From JBAUHN01 sp049680295 (GTDB lineage Bacteria; Pseudomonadota; Alphaproteobacteria; Rhodobacterales; Rhodobacteraceae): DNA of 12,902 bases. Positions 1 to 6,577 of the stretch are shown here, piece after piece. The translations under genes were made by a program, and so were the position numbers. How positions within the stretch are numbered: the stretch's first letter is position 1; each line of letters begins with the position of its first letter. The stretch covers positions 1-12,902 of the forward strand of contig JBAUHN010000199.1 in NCBI GenBank assembly GCA_049680295.1, in the 5' to 3' direction. The notes below the pieces were generated by a model. That model saw only the letters and a program-made list of their open reading frames with translations. It ran no database searches and was not told where the DNA came from.

Positions 1-570
1 AGTCTGATCAGCTATGGGGCAGGGCAGCTGGCCCGCCGTATGAAGTTGCCTTTTCGGTCGGCGGGATCGTTTTGTGGCTCAAAACTGCCCGATGCGCAGG
101 CTGCTTATGAAACGGCGAACAGCCTGAACATGGGACTTTTGGCTGGCGTTAACTTTATGCTGCATTCCTGCGGCTGGCTTGAGGGCGGGTTGGTGTCATC
201 GTTCGAGAAATTCGTCATGGATGCGGATCAGCTGGGTATTCTGCATCACCTTGCACGTGGCATTGAGGTGGACGAAAACGCTCAGGCCATGGATGCCATC
301 CGCGAGGTTGGTCCGGGCGGTCACTATCTGGGGTGCGCGCACACGCAGCAAAACTTTAAATCCGCATTCTGGAAATCCGACTTGCTGGATTATAAACCGT
401 TTGAGACATGGGAAGACGAAGGCGCGCGCGACACACAAGCGCTGGCAACGTTGCGCGTTGAAAAGATGCTGTCCGACTATCAGGCCCCAGCGTTGGACCC
501 GGCCACTCATGAAGCCTTGAATGAATTTGTCGCCAAAAAGAAAGCGGCCGAGCCTGATAGCTTTATGTAA
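1..570 (+). CDS. Trimethylamine methyltransferase (MttB/COG5598) family protein, C-terminal fragment
   Basis: The frame is open from base 1, so the start lies outside the window; 189 C-terminal residues and a TAA stop are visible. Segments such as PFRSAGSFCGSKLPDAQAAYE, MLHSCGWLEGGL and EVGPGGHYLGCAHTQQNF are typical of the MttB family, whose members transfer a methyl group from a methylated amine to a corrinoid protein and are usually about 500 residues long. Archaeal MttB carries pyrrolysine (an in-frame TAG); no TAG occurs inside this fragment, which fits the bacterial non-pyrrolysine branch. Members of that branch act on quaternary amines such as glycine betaine, so the substrate here cannot be named. 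An ATG at 40 is internal and should not be taken as the start. No corrinoid protein or reductase partner is visible downstream; the partners, if any, lie upstream. Family assignment is firm, substrate unknown. Confidence 0.9.
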   Translation, partial: SLISYGAGQLARRMKLPFRSAGSFCGSKLPDAQAAYETANSLNMGLLAGVNFMLHSCGWLEGGLVSSFEKFVMDADQLGILHHLARGIEVDENAQAMDAIREVGPGGHYLGCAHTQQNFKSAFWKSDLLDYKPFETWEDEGARDTQALATLRVEKMLSDYQAPALDPATHEALNEFVAKKKAAEPDSFM

Positions 571-586
571 GGTGTGATACCCGCCT

Positions 587-690
587 AAAGCATTCCGCGT
601 TAAACCTGAATCACCCAACGTTGCCTGAAATCAAGGATTTTGGGCGCGTTAGGTGATACGTGATGTTTCAAGTTAAACGCAGAACGCTGT
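587..690. repeat. Long imperfect palindrome between convergent genes
   Basis: The left arm 587-613 pairs with the right arm 664-690 at 21 of 27 positions. The inner block 611-620 (TCACCCAACG) pairs with 647-656 at 9 of 10, with about ten unpaired bases between the blocks on the right side. The centre holds a further inverted repeat, AAATC-AAG-GATTT (628-640). The whole 104 bases can thus fold into one long, bulged hairpin. It lies in the 145-bp gap between the MttB-family stop (570) and the convergent DUF6477 gene (stop at 716). No T-run follows either arm, so it is not a classical intrinsic terminator. It could be a dispersed intergenic palindromic element or a bidirectional mRNA 3'-end structure. 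Copy number in the genome cannot be judged from one window. Confidence 0.75.
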
Positions 691-715
691 AACGAGAAAT
701 GCCAGGGTATTGACC

Positions 716-1015
716 CTAACCATCCGATATTTGGGTTGAGGCGCGCAAAATACGGGCCTCGCCCACCATTGCGATCAGTATGTCGATGTGGCGTAACAGG
801 CTGTATCCGGTCTCGTTTTGGGTGCGTTGGGTGTTCAGGCTGCCTTCGATTTCGATAAGTTTTATCAAGGCCTCGCCATGCCCGGGCAATCTGCCGTAGC
901 CCAGCACACGCGGCAGATGCACCGTTCTGCGATACCCATCCGCGCCGATACGGGCCGCGCGCATCAACAAAGAGGGGCGGCGCAATGCGTGCAACATTGA
1001 GATCAGATCTTGCAT
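716..1015 (-). CDS. DUF6477-type small conserved protein
   Basis: A 99-residue protein of unknown function, beginning MQDLISMLHALRRPSLLMRA and ending in STQISDG. The frame stays open upstream to 1132, but the ATG at 1015 is preceded by GAAAGGA at good spacing and starts the recognisable conserved part, so the shorter form is preferred. The protein is basic in its first half (several Arg in RRPSLLMRAARIGADGYRR), has no membrane segment or signal peptide, and carries no catalytic motif I can name. From memory it matches the Rhodobacterales family DUF6477, which is commonly found divergent to a DUF6456 helix-turn-helix gene, exactly as here. Function is unknown; the pairing suggests a shared process or control. 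Gene reality is well supported by the ribosome-binding site and the family pattern; the DUF number is from memory. Confidence 0.8.
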   Translation of the reverse strand: MQDLISMLHALRRPSLLMRAARIGADGYRRTVHLPRVLGYGRLPGHGEALIKLIEIEGSLNTQRTQNETGYSLLRHIDILIAMVGEARILRASTQISDG

Positions 1016-1285
1016 AAGAGGGGTCCTTTCTAAGTGACTGATCGACCAGGGTTTGGGCCCGGCCTTTAAATAGATTACTACAACCTTTACGGGTGTTGCG
1101 TGAAGCGATGTAACGCCGTGCGCAGGTTTCATTTGTGTTTATCTTTTAAGAACAATGATCACGATATCGGTTTTGATTAAGGAACAAGTAACTAAGTCTC
1201 CCTTAGGTTGAATCGCCGAACTGGGTATTTTCCGTGAACACAGCAAAATTATTTGCGTCACACCACCGAAATATTGGGGAACAGT
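1016..1285. promoter_or_regulatory. Divergent promoter region between DUF6477 and DUF6456 genes
   Basis: This 270-bp spacer separates the two divergent starts (1015 minus, 1286 plus), so it must hold the promoters of both genes. It is more AT-rich than the flanking genes, especially around 1140-1200. A short inverted repeat, CTAAG-N5-CTTAG, lies at 1192-1206. I could not find a convincing -35/-10 pair with standard spacing for either direction, and no RNA gene or small ORF stands out. The plus-strand gene has GGGGA six bases before its ATG. The regulatory role follows from position, not from a recognised site. Confidence 0.45.
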
Positions 1286-2464
1286 ATGCGCCAAAGTGCA
1301 ATGCCGGAGCTATTTTCAGACACCCTTCCGAATTGGGTGCCGGCTAATGCAAAAAACTATCTGGCACATACCGAGGCGGGCTATCCCATCCGCGCCCTTG
1401 CGCGTGCGGCTGGCTGTCACCCGTCGACCATACTGCGTCAAATTCGCCGGATCGAAACACGACGGGATGATCCGCTTGTCGATGCAGCACTCCGGGCCCT
1501 GGGAGCGGCACATTACCTCCATCAAGATAAGCCTGCCACACAGATCCAAAAGGAATTGCTGCCAATGCTACGTCAATCTTCCGACCCATCCACCGCGTCC
1601 GCGGGCACCGCGCCCGATGATGAACTGCTAAATGCTCAGGCGTTTCGAATACTGCGTCGATTGTGCGAAAATGGCGCTGTGCTGGCAGTCGCCACAGATA
1701 TGGACAAGGCAGTTGTGGTGCGATCAGACAATGGGGTGTCCTCTGGCCGCACCGCCGTTGTTGACCGTGCCGTTGCCGAAGCGATGGCCCTGAAAGATTG
1801 GATTTCGGTGCAATCCTCTGGCCGCATCACCCGCTATGTGATCACTGCCGCGGGCCGGATCGCCGCCGAGGCGATGATGCGCAGCCAAGAGGGTTCAGGC
1901 AGAGACCCGGTGCCGGACATCGCCGGATTTGCCGAAGCGCAAATGCCCTTCGCCGATCAACACCGCAGCTGGGGCGAAAAAACGCTGCATGACGCAGACA
2001 GCGATCAGCCGCGACGTGTACGTTACAATCTGGGGGAAAGCCCGCTGACATCGCTGGCGCGGCGTCGCGGCAAAGATGGTGCTCCGTTTTTGGATGAGGG
2101 CCTGGTGCGGGCGGGCGAAAGACTGCGCGAGGATTTCGAGTTGGCGCAGATGGGGCCGCGCATTGCGCAAAACTGGGACCGGTTCGTGACGCCAAATGGC
2201 CGTGGCGGCTTTGCCCCTGACAGTGGCGTGGGCGATGGGCCGTCTGCGGCGCGAAAACGGGTCAGTAAGGCGCTGGGTGATCTGGGGCCGGGATTATCGG
2301 ATGTCGTGTTGCGGTGCTGTTGCTATCTGGAAGGGCTTGAGACGGCGGAAAAGCGGTTGGGATGGTCGGCGCGGTCGGGCAAGATCGTTTTGCGCATCGC
2401 GTTGATGCGTCTGAAACGACACTATGACGAAACGACCGGGGCAGGTGGCCCAATGATCGGATAG
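1286..2464 (+). CDS. Helix-turn-helix / DUF6456 domain protein, probable DNA-binding regulator
   Basis: A 392-residue protein with three apparent modules. Residues about 25-65 (YPIRALARAAGCHPSTILRQ) look like a helix-turn-helix for recognising DNA. Residues about 120-200, ending WISVQSSGRITRYVITAAGR, resemble a winged helix with its beta-hairpin. The C-terminal part (about 225-385) has the DUF6456 signature: SPLTSLARRRGKDG, a GERLREDFELAQMGPRIAQNWDRF-like stretch, and a terminal helical region (LSDVVLRCCCYLEGLETAEK) that reads like a further sigma-region-4-like helix-turn-helix. The frame opens at a TTG (1253), but the ATG at 1286 has GGGGA just upstream and is preferred. No enzyme motif, signal peptide or membrane helix is seen. 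A run of three cysteines (RCCCY) is unusual. It is divergent from the DUF6477 gene and ends in its own terminator. Its regulon is unknown; the DUF name is from memory. Confidence 0.85.
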   Translation: MRQSAMPELFSDTLPNWVPANAKNYLAHTEAGYPIRALARAAGCHPSTILRQIRRIETRRDDPLVDAALRALGAAHYLHQDKPATQIQKELLPMLRQSSDPSTASAGTAPDDELLNAQAFRILRRLCENGAVLAVATDMDKAVVVRSDNGVSSGRTAVVDRAVAEAMALKDWISVQSSGRITRYVITAAGRIAAEAMMRSQEGSGRDPVPDIAGFAEAQMPFADQHRSWGEKTLHDADSDQPRRVRYNLGESPLTSLARRRGKDGAPFLDEGLVRAGERLREDFELAQMGPRIAQNWDRFVTPNGRGGFAPDSGVGDGPSAARKRVSKALGDLGPGLSDVVLRCCCYLEGLETAEKRLGWSARSGKIVLRIALMRLKRHYDETTGAGGPMIG

Positions 2465-2482
2465 CGACCAGTGGGGGCGGTA

Positions 2483-2535
2483 ACACACGCAGTATCGGGG
2501 GCTTGGCCTCAAATCTGCGTGTGTACTGATTTTTT
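2483..2535 (+). terminator. Intrinsic terminator of the DUF6456 gene
   Basis: A perfect 10-bp stem, ACACACGCAG (2483-2492) with CTGCGTGTGT (2515-2524), encloses a 22-base loop that has a small inner GGC/GCC pairing. Five bases later comes a run of six T (2530-2535). It starts 18 bases past the stop of the upstream gene, in the right orientation for a rho-independent terminator, and separates that gene from the DoxX-like gene. Confidence 0.8.
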
Positions 2536-2603
2536 GGGCTAGGCAGCAAGGCCGCCGCGCGCCATGATCGCAGTCACATCATTTCATGCGGAGCATTTCA
2601 ATC

Positions 2604-3059
2604 GTGACACGGGCAGACAGCCGCGACGCATTGGCGTTATTTATTCTACGTCTTGGCCTTACATGGTTTATCTTTCTTTGGGCGATCCACAAAGTGATCA
2701 CACCGAAACAGTATCAGTTTCTGGCCAAACATTTTGACGGCGTCGACATCAGCATCACGCAGATTTATCTGATTGCCGGTGTTCAGATTTTCATTTGCGC
2801 GTTGGCAGCATTGGGGGCGTTTCGGATATTCAGCTATGGCACTTTAGCCATTATGCATCTGTTCACTATCACCCGGCGATGGGAAGGATTTTTTGATCCG
2901 TTCGCAGTCAATGCCAAGGGATTTCCCATCCACCGAAACCAAGTGATCGACCTTGCGGTGATGGCCGCGTTTATTGCACTGATCTTGCTGATCCACAGGG
3001 ATCACTTTTCTGTCGGCGGTTGGCTGCGACGCCATACCGGCGTGCGCTGGTGGCAATAG
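2604..3059 (+). CDS. DoxX-like four-helix integral membrane protein
   Basis: A 151-residue membrane protein with four hydrophobic stretches: ALFILRLGLTWFIFLWAI, IYLIAGVQIFICALAALGAF, the adjoining IFSYGTLAIMHLFTI, and VIDLAVMAAFIALILLI. A basic, Trp-rich tail (WLRRHTGVRWWQ) follows. Four helices with a conserved loop between helices three and four resemble the DoxX/TQO small-subunit superfamily, but I see no family-defining motif, so this is a fold-level guess. The GTG at 2604 is chosen because GGAG lies ten bases before it and the following TRADSRDALALF reads as a natural N-terminus; the ATG at 2586 has no visible ribosome-binding site but would add six residues. It converges with the VOC gene, stops 15 bp apart. 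Substrate or partner unknown. Confidence 0.72.
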   Translation: MTRADSRDALALFILRLGLTWFIFLWAIHKVITPKQYQFLAKHFDGVDISITQIYLIAGVQIFICALAALGAFRIFSYGTLAIMHLFTITRRWEGFFDPFAVNAKGFPIHRNQVIDLAVMAAFIALILLIHRDHFSVGGWLRRHTGVRWWQ

Positions 3060-3074
3060 GATTGTCCGTGACAC

Positions 3075-3437
3075 TCAGGCCGGTTGCCACAGCTGAATAG
3101 GGTTGCCTTCGGGATCAGACAGTCGCGCAAACCGGCCGTTTGGATAGGCCTCGGGGTCAACCTCAACCTCGATACCGTCCTGGCGCAACGAACTGACCAT
3201 GCCGTCCAGGTCATCGACGCGCAGGTTCAGCATCCACTGGTTGGCCTTGTCGCCGAAGTAATCGGTGTCGCGGTCAAAAGGCGCAAAAACCGTGTCGCCC
3301 GCCTGCTGGCGCCAGGGCGGTGTTTGATAGTCTGTCGGTACTTTCGAAATGCGCAAATGCGCCTCGTACCACGCGGCCAATGCGGGCGGGTCGTTTGCCC
3401 GAAAAAAGAAACCGCCAATGCCAAGAACATTTGCCAT
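3075..3437 (-). CDS. VOC (glyoxalase/bleomycin-resistance fold) family protein
   Basis: A 120-residue protein with the two beta-alpha-beta-beta-beta halves of the vicinal-oxygen-chelate fold: an N-terminal strand and helix (FFFRANDPPALAAWYEAHL), a middle NLRVDDLDGMVSSLRQDGIE, and the classic end GRFARLSDPEGNPIQLWQ. Family members are small dimeric metalloenzymes or binding proteins (glyoxalase I, dioxygenases, antibiotic-binding proteins). The usual first metal-ligand His near the N-terminus and the Glu in the final IELW-type strand are not evident (Gly-Ile-Gly and Gln instead), so the metal site may be altered and the reaction cannot be predicted. The ATG at 3437 has GGGAG eight bases upstream; a GTG at 3446 lies too close to that site. 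Nothing in the neighbourhood indicates a substrate. Confidence 0.88.
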   Translation of the reverse strand: MANVLGIGGFFFRANDPPALAAWYEAHLRISKVPTDYQTPPWRQQAGDTVFAPFDRDTDYFGDKANQWMLNLRVDDLDGMVSSLRQDGIEVEVDPEAYPNGRFARLSDPEGNPIQLWQPA

Positions 3438-3537
3438 GATACACACTCCCTTTTGCTACTGCGTGGCAGCAGCAGACCCGCAAGCGATGTGATCTGTCAA
3501 CCAATGTGAGGCCCAAGCCCCCTTTCCCAACGCGGCA

Positions 3538-3552
3538 TCTGTGTTACACAGA
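3538..3552. promoter_or_regulatory. Operator-like palindrome upstream of lipA
   Basis: TCTGTGT-T-ACACAGA is a perfect inverted repeat with 7-bp arms around one base. It lies 30 bp before the lipA start at 3583, where a repressor would overlap the promoter or the start of the transcript. The size and symmetry suit a dimeric helix-turn-helix regulator. I do not recognise the motif, and no regulator gene is adjacent. Confidence 0.4.
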
Positions 3553-3582
3553 GCAAGATAACCAATGTCCCAAAGGCATATC

Positions 3583-4536
3583 ATGCGTGATTTGAAAATA
3601 CCCGAGCAACGCCACCCCGAAAAGGCCCGCCGTCCCGACAATGCACAGCCCAAAAAGCCAAGCTGGATCAGGGTCAAAGCCCCGGGCGGACAAGGTTATG
3701 CGGAAACGGCGCGGATCATGCGTGAAAACAATCTGGTCACCGTCTGCGAAGAGGCCGGATGCCCCAATGTCGGTGAATGCTGGGCCCAGGGCCACGCCAC
3801 CATGATGATCATGGGCGAAGTCTGCACCCGAGCGTGCACGTTTTGCAACATTGCGACCGGCAAGCCACCCGAAGATCTGGATGCATTTGAACCGGGCCGC
3901 GTGGCCCATGCGGTTGAAAAGCTGGGGCTGAACCACGTTGTCGTAACATCCGTTGACCGCGACGATATCGCGGATGGCGGCGCCGATCATTTCGCCCAGA
4001 CCATCCGTGCGATCCGGCACCGTTCACCTGATACAACAATTGAAATCCTGACACCGGATTTCATCAAGTGTGCGCCGGAAGTGCTTGAAAAAGTTGTCGA
4101 AGCGCGCCCCGATGTGTTCAATCACAATCTCGAAACCGTGCCCGGACTCTATCCCGAAGTCCGCCCCGGTGCGCGGTATTTCCATTCCCTGCGGTTGTTG
4201 CAGCGGGTCAAGGAAATGGATCCGGCGATGTTCACCAAATCCGGCATCATGGTCGGATTGGGTGAGGACCGTCAGGCGGTCTTGCAAGTGATGGACGACA
4301 TGCGCGTGGCAGATATTGATTTCCTGACCATCGGGCAATATTTGCAGCCAACTCCGAAACACCACGTCTTGGACCGCTTTGTGCACCCGGACGAATTTGC
4401 AGCCTATGAAAAAGCTGCTTATGGCAAAGGCTTTTTGATGGTGTCGGCCACGCCGCTGACAAGGTCGTCTTATCATGCGGGCGATGATTTCGCGCGGCTG
4501 CGTGACGCGCGAAACCGCAAACTTGGGCGTGGCTGA
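3583..4536 (+). CDS. lipA: Lipoyl synthase (radical SAM)
   Basis: LipA inserts two sulfur atoms into octanoyl groups bound to the lipoyl domains of 2-oxoacid dehydrogenases and the glycine cleavage H protein. The 317-residue product has both cluster motifs: the auxiliary 4Fe-4S set C55-x4-C60-x5-C66 (CEEAGCPNVGEC) and the radical-SAM set C81-x3-C85-x2-C88 (CTRACTFC). It also has the SAM-side LNHVVVTSVDRDD strand and the C-terminal RSSYHAG containing the serine that ligates the auxiliary cluster. Length is normal. The ATG at 3583 has AAAGG six bases upstream and gives the usual N-terminus MRDLKIPEQRHPEKA; the in-frame ATG at 3565 would add six residues and lacks this support. It converges with the diheme cytochrome gene with a 5-bp gap and no room for a terminator. 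A palindrome just upstream may control it. lipB is not in view. Confidence 0.98.
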   Translation: MRDLKIPEQRHPEKARRPDNAQPKKPSWIRVKAPGGQGYAETARIMRENNLVTVCEEAGCPNVGECWAQGHATMMIMGEVCTRACTFCNIATGKPPEDLDAFEPGRVAHAVEKLGLNHVVVTSVDRDDIADGGADHFAQTIRAIRHRSPDTTIEILTPDFIKCAPEVLEKVVEARPDVFNHNLETVPGLYPEVRPGARYFHSLRLLQRVKEMDPAMFTKSGIMVGLGEDRQAVLQVMDDMRVADIDFLTIGQYLQPTPKHHVLDRFVHPDEFAAYEKAAYGKGFLMVSATPLTRSSYHAGDDFARLRDARNRKLGRG

Positions 4537-4541
4537 CGCGA

Positions 4542-5441
4542 TTATTCTGCCGTAGCGACAGGCGGCACACGGCGCAGATAGGCGACAATCGCCTCCAAGT
4601 CTGCATCGGGTAGTTTGCTTAAATTATCAATGACTTCAACCATTTCGCCGCCTGCGCTGTCGTAATCTGGTGTCAGCCCGGTCTTGAAATAGGCAATCAG
4701 GTCTATGTCGGACCAGTCCAGCGCCGCGGGCGTGATGTTGGGAATTTTTCCCTTTCCGGATGGATGCGGCGCACCTGCCAGCCACTGTGATCGCTGCAAC
4801 CCGCCTACCGCATTGCGGGCGGTGTGGCATTCGCCGCAATGCGACAGTGCTTCGACCAGATAGCGGCCACGGGTCTCGGCCGGGCTCAGATCGCCGGGAA
4901 CCGTCCAACCCGGCGGATTGAACACCAGCTTCCAAAGGCCAAGCCCGCGACGGATCGAGAAAGGAAACCCGACGTCATGCGGGCTTGATGGCGTGTCTGA
5001 GGCGGGCAGCGTCTGCATATAGGCATAAAGATTAGCCAGATCACCCGGCTGCATATTTTGGTAAGCGGCATAGGGAAACGCCGGGTAGTAATGCTGCCCT
5101 TGCGGCGATACGCCCTGCGTCACGGCCCTGGCGAAAGCATCATAGGACCAGCCGCCAATGCCTGCCTGCGGGTCCGAGGATATGTTGGGCGCATAGAACG
5201 TCCCGAAATCGCTGGGAAACGGTTTGCCGCCGGCAAGTGTCAGCATGGCGCGGCCTTTGGTGTCCGGGGCGGAATGGCACGACACGCAACCTGCTGCATG
5301 AAACACCTGTTCGCCTGCGTCCGCGTCGCCTGCTGCCACGTCCCTATACACGTCGGGCAGCGGCGGCGGTGCCGTCAGCCACCAAAATCCAGACGCGCCG
5401 ATGACCCCCATTGCCGCGCCGATTTTCAACAGTTTTTTCAT
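4542..5441 (-). CDS. Membrane-anchored diheme cytochrome c
   Basis: A 299-residue protein with two class I cytochrome c domains. The N-terminus (MKKLLKIGAAMGVIGASGFWWL) is a hydrophobic segment without a clear cleavage site, so it probably anchors the protein in the inner membrane facing the periplasm. Heme motifs are C52-V-S-C-H56 and C202-G-E-C-H206; candidate axial methionines are M130 (QNMQPGD) and M267 (GGEMVEV). The spacing and the sequences YAPNISSDP, GQHYYPAFPYAAY and IPNITPA resemble the cytochrome subunits of membrane alcohol, aldehyde and gluconate dehydrogenases, so it likely passes electrons from a periplasmic donor towards the oxidase. No dehydrogenase gene is adjacent. It is second in an operon, nine bases after the cytochrome c' stop, and the ribosome-binding site is weak, which suggests coupling to the first gene. 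Confidence 0.93.
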   Translation of the reverse strand: MKKLLKIGAAMGVIGASGFWWLTAPPPLPDVYRDVAAGDADAGEQVFHAAGCVSCHSAPDTKGRAMLTLAGGKPFPSDFGTFYAPNISSDPQAGIGGWSYDAFARAVTQGVSPQGQHYYPAFPYAAYQNMQPGDLANLYAYMQTLPASDTPSSPHDVGFPFSIRRGLGLWKLVFNPPGWTVPGDLSPAETRGRYLVEALSHCGECHTARNAVGGLQRSQWLAGAPHPSGKGKIPNITPAALDWSDIDLIAYFKTGLTPDYDSAGGEMVEVIDNLSKLPDADLEAIVAYLRRVPPVATAE

Positions 5442-5450
5442 CTGATGGCT

Positions 5451-5933
5451 TTAGTTTTTTGGGCCGCGATAGGTCTCATGGCAGGCTTTGCACGTTCCGC
5501 CAACGCCGCCCATTGCCGCCTGAAGCGCTGCCAGATCGGTGCCTGCTGCAGTGACCATCGCATCAGCTGCTGTTTCAAGCGCCGTGGCTTTTTCGGTAAA
5601 TCCGGCCGCATTTGTCCAGATGTCGGCCTTGGCCCGCGTGCCGTCAACCGTGCCCTGAACCGAGCCTTCCAGCCAGATGGTTTGCCGGTCCAGCGATGCG
5701 GCCGCCGACAGGTTCTTAGCCGCAGATGTCGCGAGCGCCGCATCATAGGGCGTGGCACCCTTGGCCATCTCGCCCAGCAGGCCGGTGTTGTAGCCGATCA
5801 GCTGCATCTGCGCCTGCCGCGCCTTTACAGCGGCGGCCAGCGCTTTGTCGGTATGGCCATCACCAAAGGCAACACCCGTCATTGCTGTAATTGCCAGGGC
5901 TGTCGCTGCGATAAGTGTGGAATGTTTCGACAT
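5451..5933 (-). CDS. Cytochrome c'/c556 family periplasmic protein
   Basis: A 160-residue class II cytochrome c. Residues 1-24 form a cleavable signal peptide (MSKHSTLIAATALAITAMTGVAFG). The mature part is a predicted four-helix bundle with the single heme site C148-K-A-C-H152 at the C-terminal end, as expected of the class. RQAQMQL near the start of the mature protein offers M43 as a possible sixth ligand, which would give a low-spin c556-type heme; if it is unbound, a gas-binding cytochrome c' is possible. An AGAGGAG ribosome-binding site lies six bases before the ATG. It is the first gene of a two-gene operon with the diheme cytochrome, so the two are probably redox partners in the periplasm. 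The physiological reaction is not shown by the sequence. Confidence 0.93.
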   Translation of the reverse strand: MSKHSTLIAATALAITAMTGVAFGDGHTDKALAAAVKARQAQMQLIGYNTGLLGEMAKGATPYDAALATSAAKNLSAAASLDRQTIWLEGSVQGTVDGTRAKADIWTNAAGFTEKATALETAADAMVTAAGTDLAALQAAMGGVGGTCKACHETYRGPKN

Positions 5934-6025
5934 GAAATGCTCCTCTTGGGAAATTGCGTCGCCTTCACAATGCCGCCAAGTTCCATGCTAACCTAAACAC
6001 AAAAATGTGATACGCTTGTTTCGGC

Positions 6026-6577
6026 TTAGGTTTCACCCTCTTGGGTAAAGCGCACTTTGCCAATAAACGGCAGATTGCGGTTGCGTTGGGCAAAGTCGAT
6101 GCCATAGCCGACAACAAATTCGTCTGGTATCTCAAAGCCGGTCCAGTCGGCCTTGAAATCGACTTCACGGCGGCTGGGCTTGTCCAGCAACGCGATGGAT
6201 TTCAGTCGCGCGGGCAGACGGCTTTCCAGCAGGTGCGTGACGTGGTTCAAGGTGTGACCTGTGTCCACGATGTCCTCGACGACCAGAACATCGCGCCCTT
6301 CAATTGTGCCGCGTAAGTCTTTGAGAATGCGCACCTCTCGGCTGCTTTCCATGCCGTCGCCGTAGCTGGAAGCCTCAAGAAAATCGACTTCGATGGGCAG
6401 GTCAAGTTCGCGCACCAAATCAGCAATAAAGACGAAACTACCGCGCAACAGCCCGACCACGACCAACTTGTCGGTGCCTTCAAATTCATCGTGAATTTCG
6501 CGGCACAAATCCTCGATCCGTGCGGCAATTGACTTGGCCGAGATCATCTCGTCAATAACGTAGGGCCGGTTTGGCAT
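6026..6577 (-). CDS. hpt: Hypoxanthine phosphoribosyltransferase
   Basis: Hpt converts hypoxanthine (and often guanine) plus PRPP to IMP or GMP in purine salvage, in the cytoplasm. The 183-residue product has the type I PRTase fold: VVGLLRGSFVFIADL with the cis-peptide loop (about 41-55), the flexible-loop region around S70-Y72, the PRPP motif VLVVEDIVDTGHTL (97-110) with adjacent acidic E101-D102, and the base-contacting LDKPSRR containing K133. The tail RNRNLPFIGKV is typical of the family. Length is normal. An AAGGG ribosome-binding site lies seven bases before the ATG. It is monocistronic by appearance and divergent from the COQ10-like gene with a 69-bp spacer; the cytochrome operon follows on the same strand after 92 bp. 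Specificity between hypoxanthine and guanine cannot be read from the sequence. Confidence 0.96.
   Translation of the reverse strand: MPNRPYVIDEMISAKSIAARIEDLCREIHDEFEGTDKLVVVGLLRGSFVFIADLVRELDLPIEVDFLEASSYGDGMESSREVRILKDLRGTIEGRDVLVVEDIVDTGHTLNHVTHLLESRLPARLKSIALLDKPSRREVDFKADWTGFEIPDEFVVGYGIDFAQRNRNLPFIGKVRFTQEGET

Noticed and set aside
196..618. Minus-strand open frame of 140 codons opposite the MttB fragment
   Set aside because: Antisense shadow of a conserved coding region; no family features and no ribosome-binding site of note.
716..1132. Longer 138-residue form of the DUF6477 protein starting at 1132
   Set aside because: The extra 39 residues do not look conserved, and the ATG at 1015 has a good ribosome-binding site at proper spacing.
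5058..5996. Long plus-strand open frame (312 codons) across the cytochrome genes
   Set aside because: It lies opposite two genes with intact heme motifs, signal sequences and a good ribosome-binding site, and its translation is Cys/Arg-rich without any recognisable domain.
5998..6009. CACA-AAAA-TGTG hairpin as an hpt terminator
   Set aside because: The stem is only four A/T-rich and G/C pairs and there is no proper T-run after it on the minus strand, so it is too weak to call.
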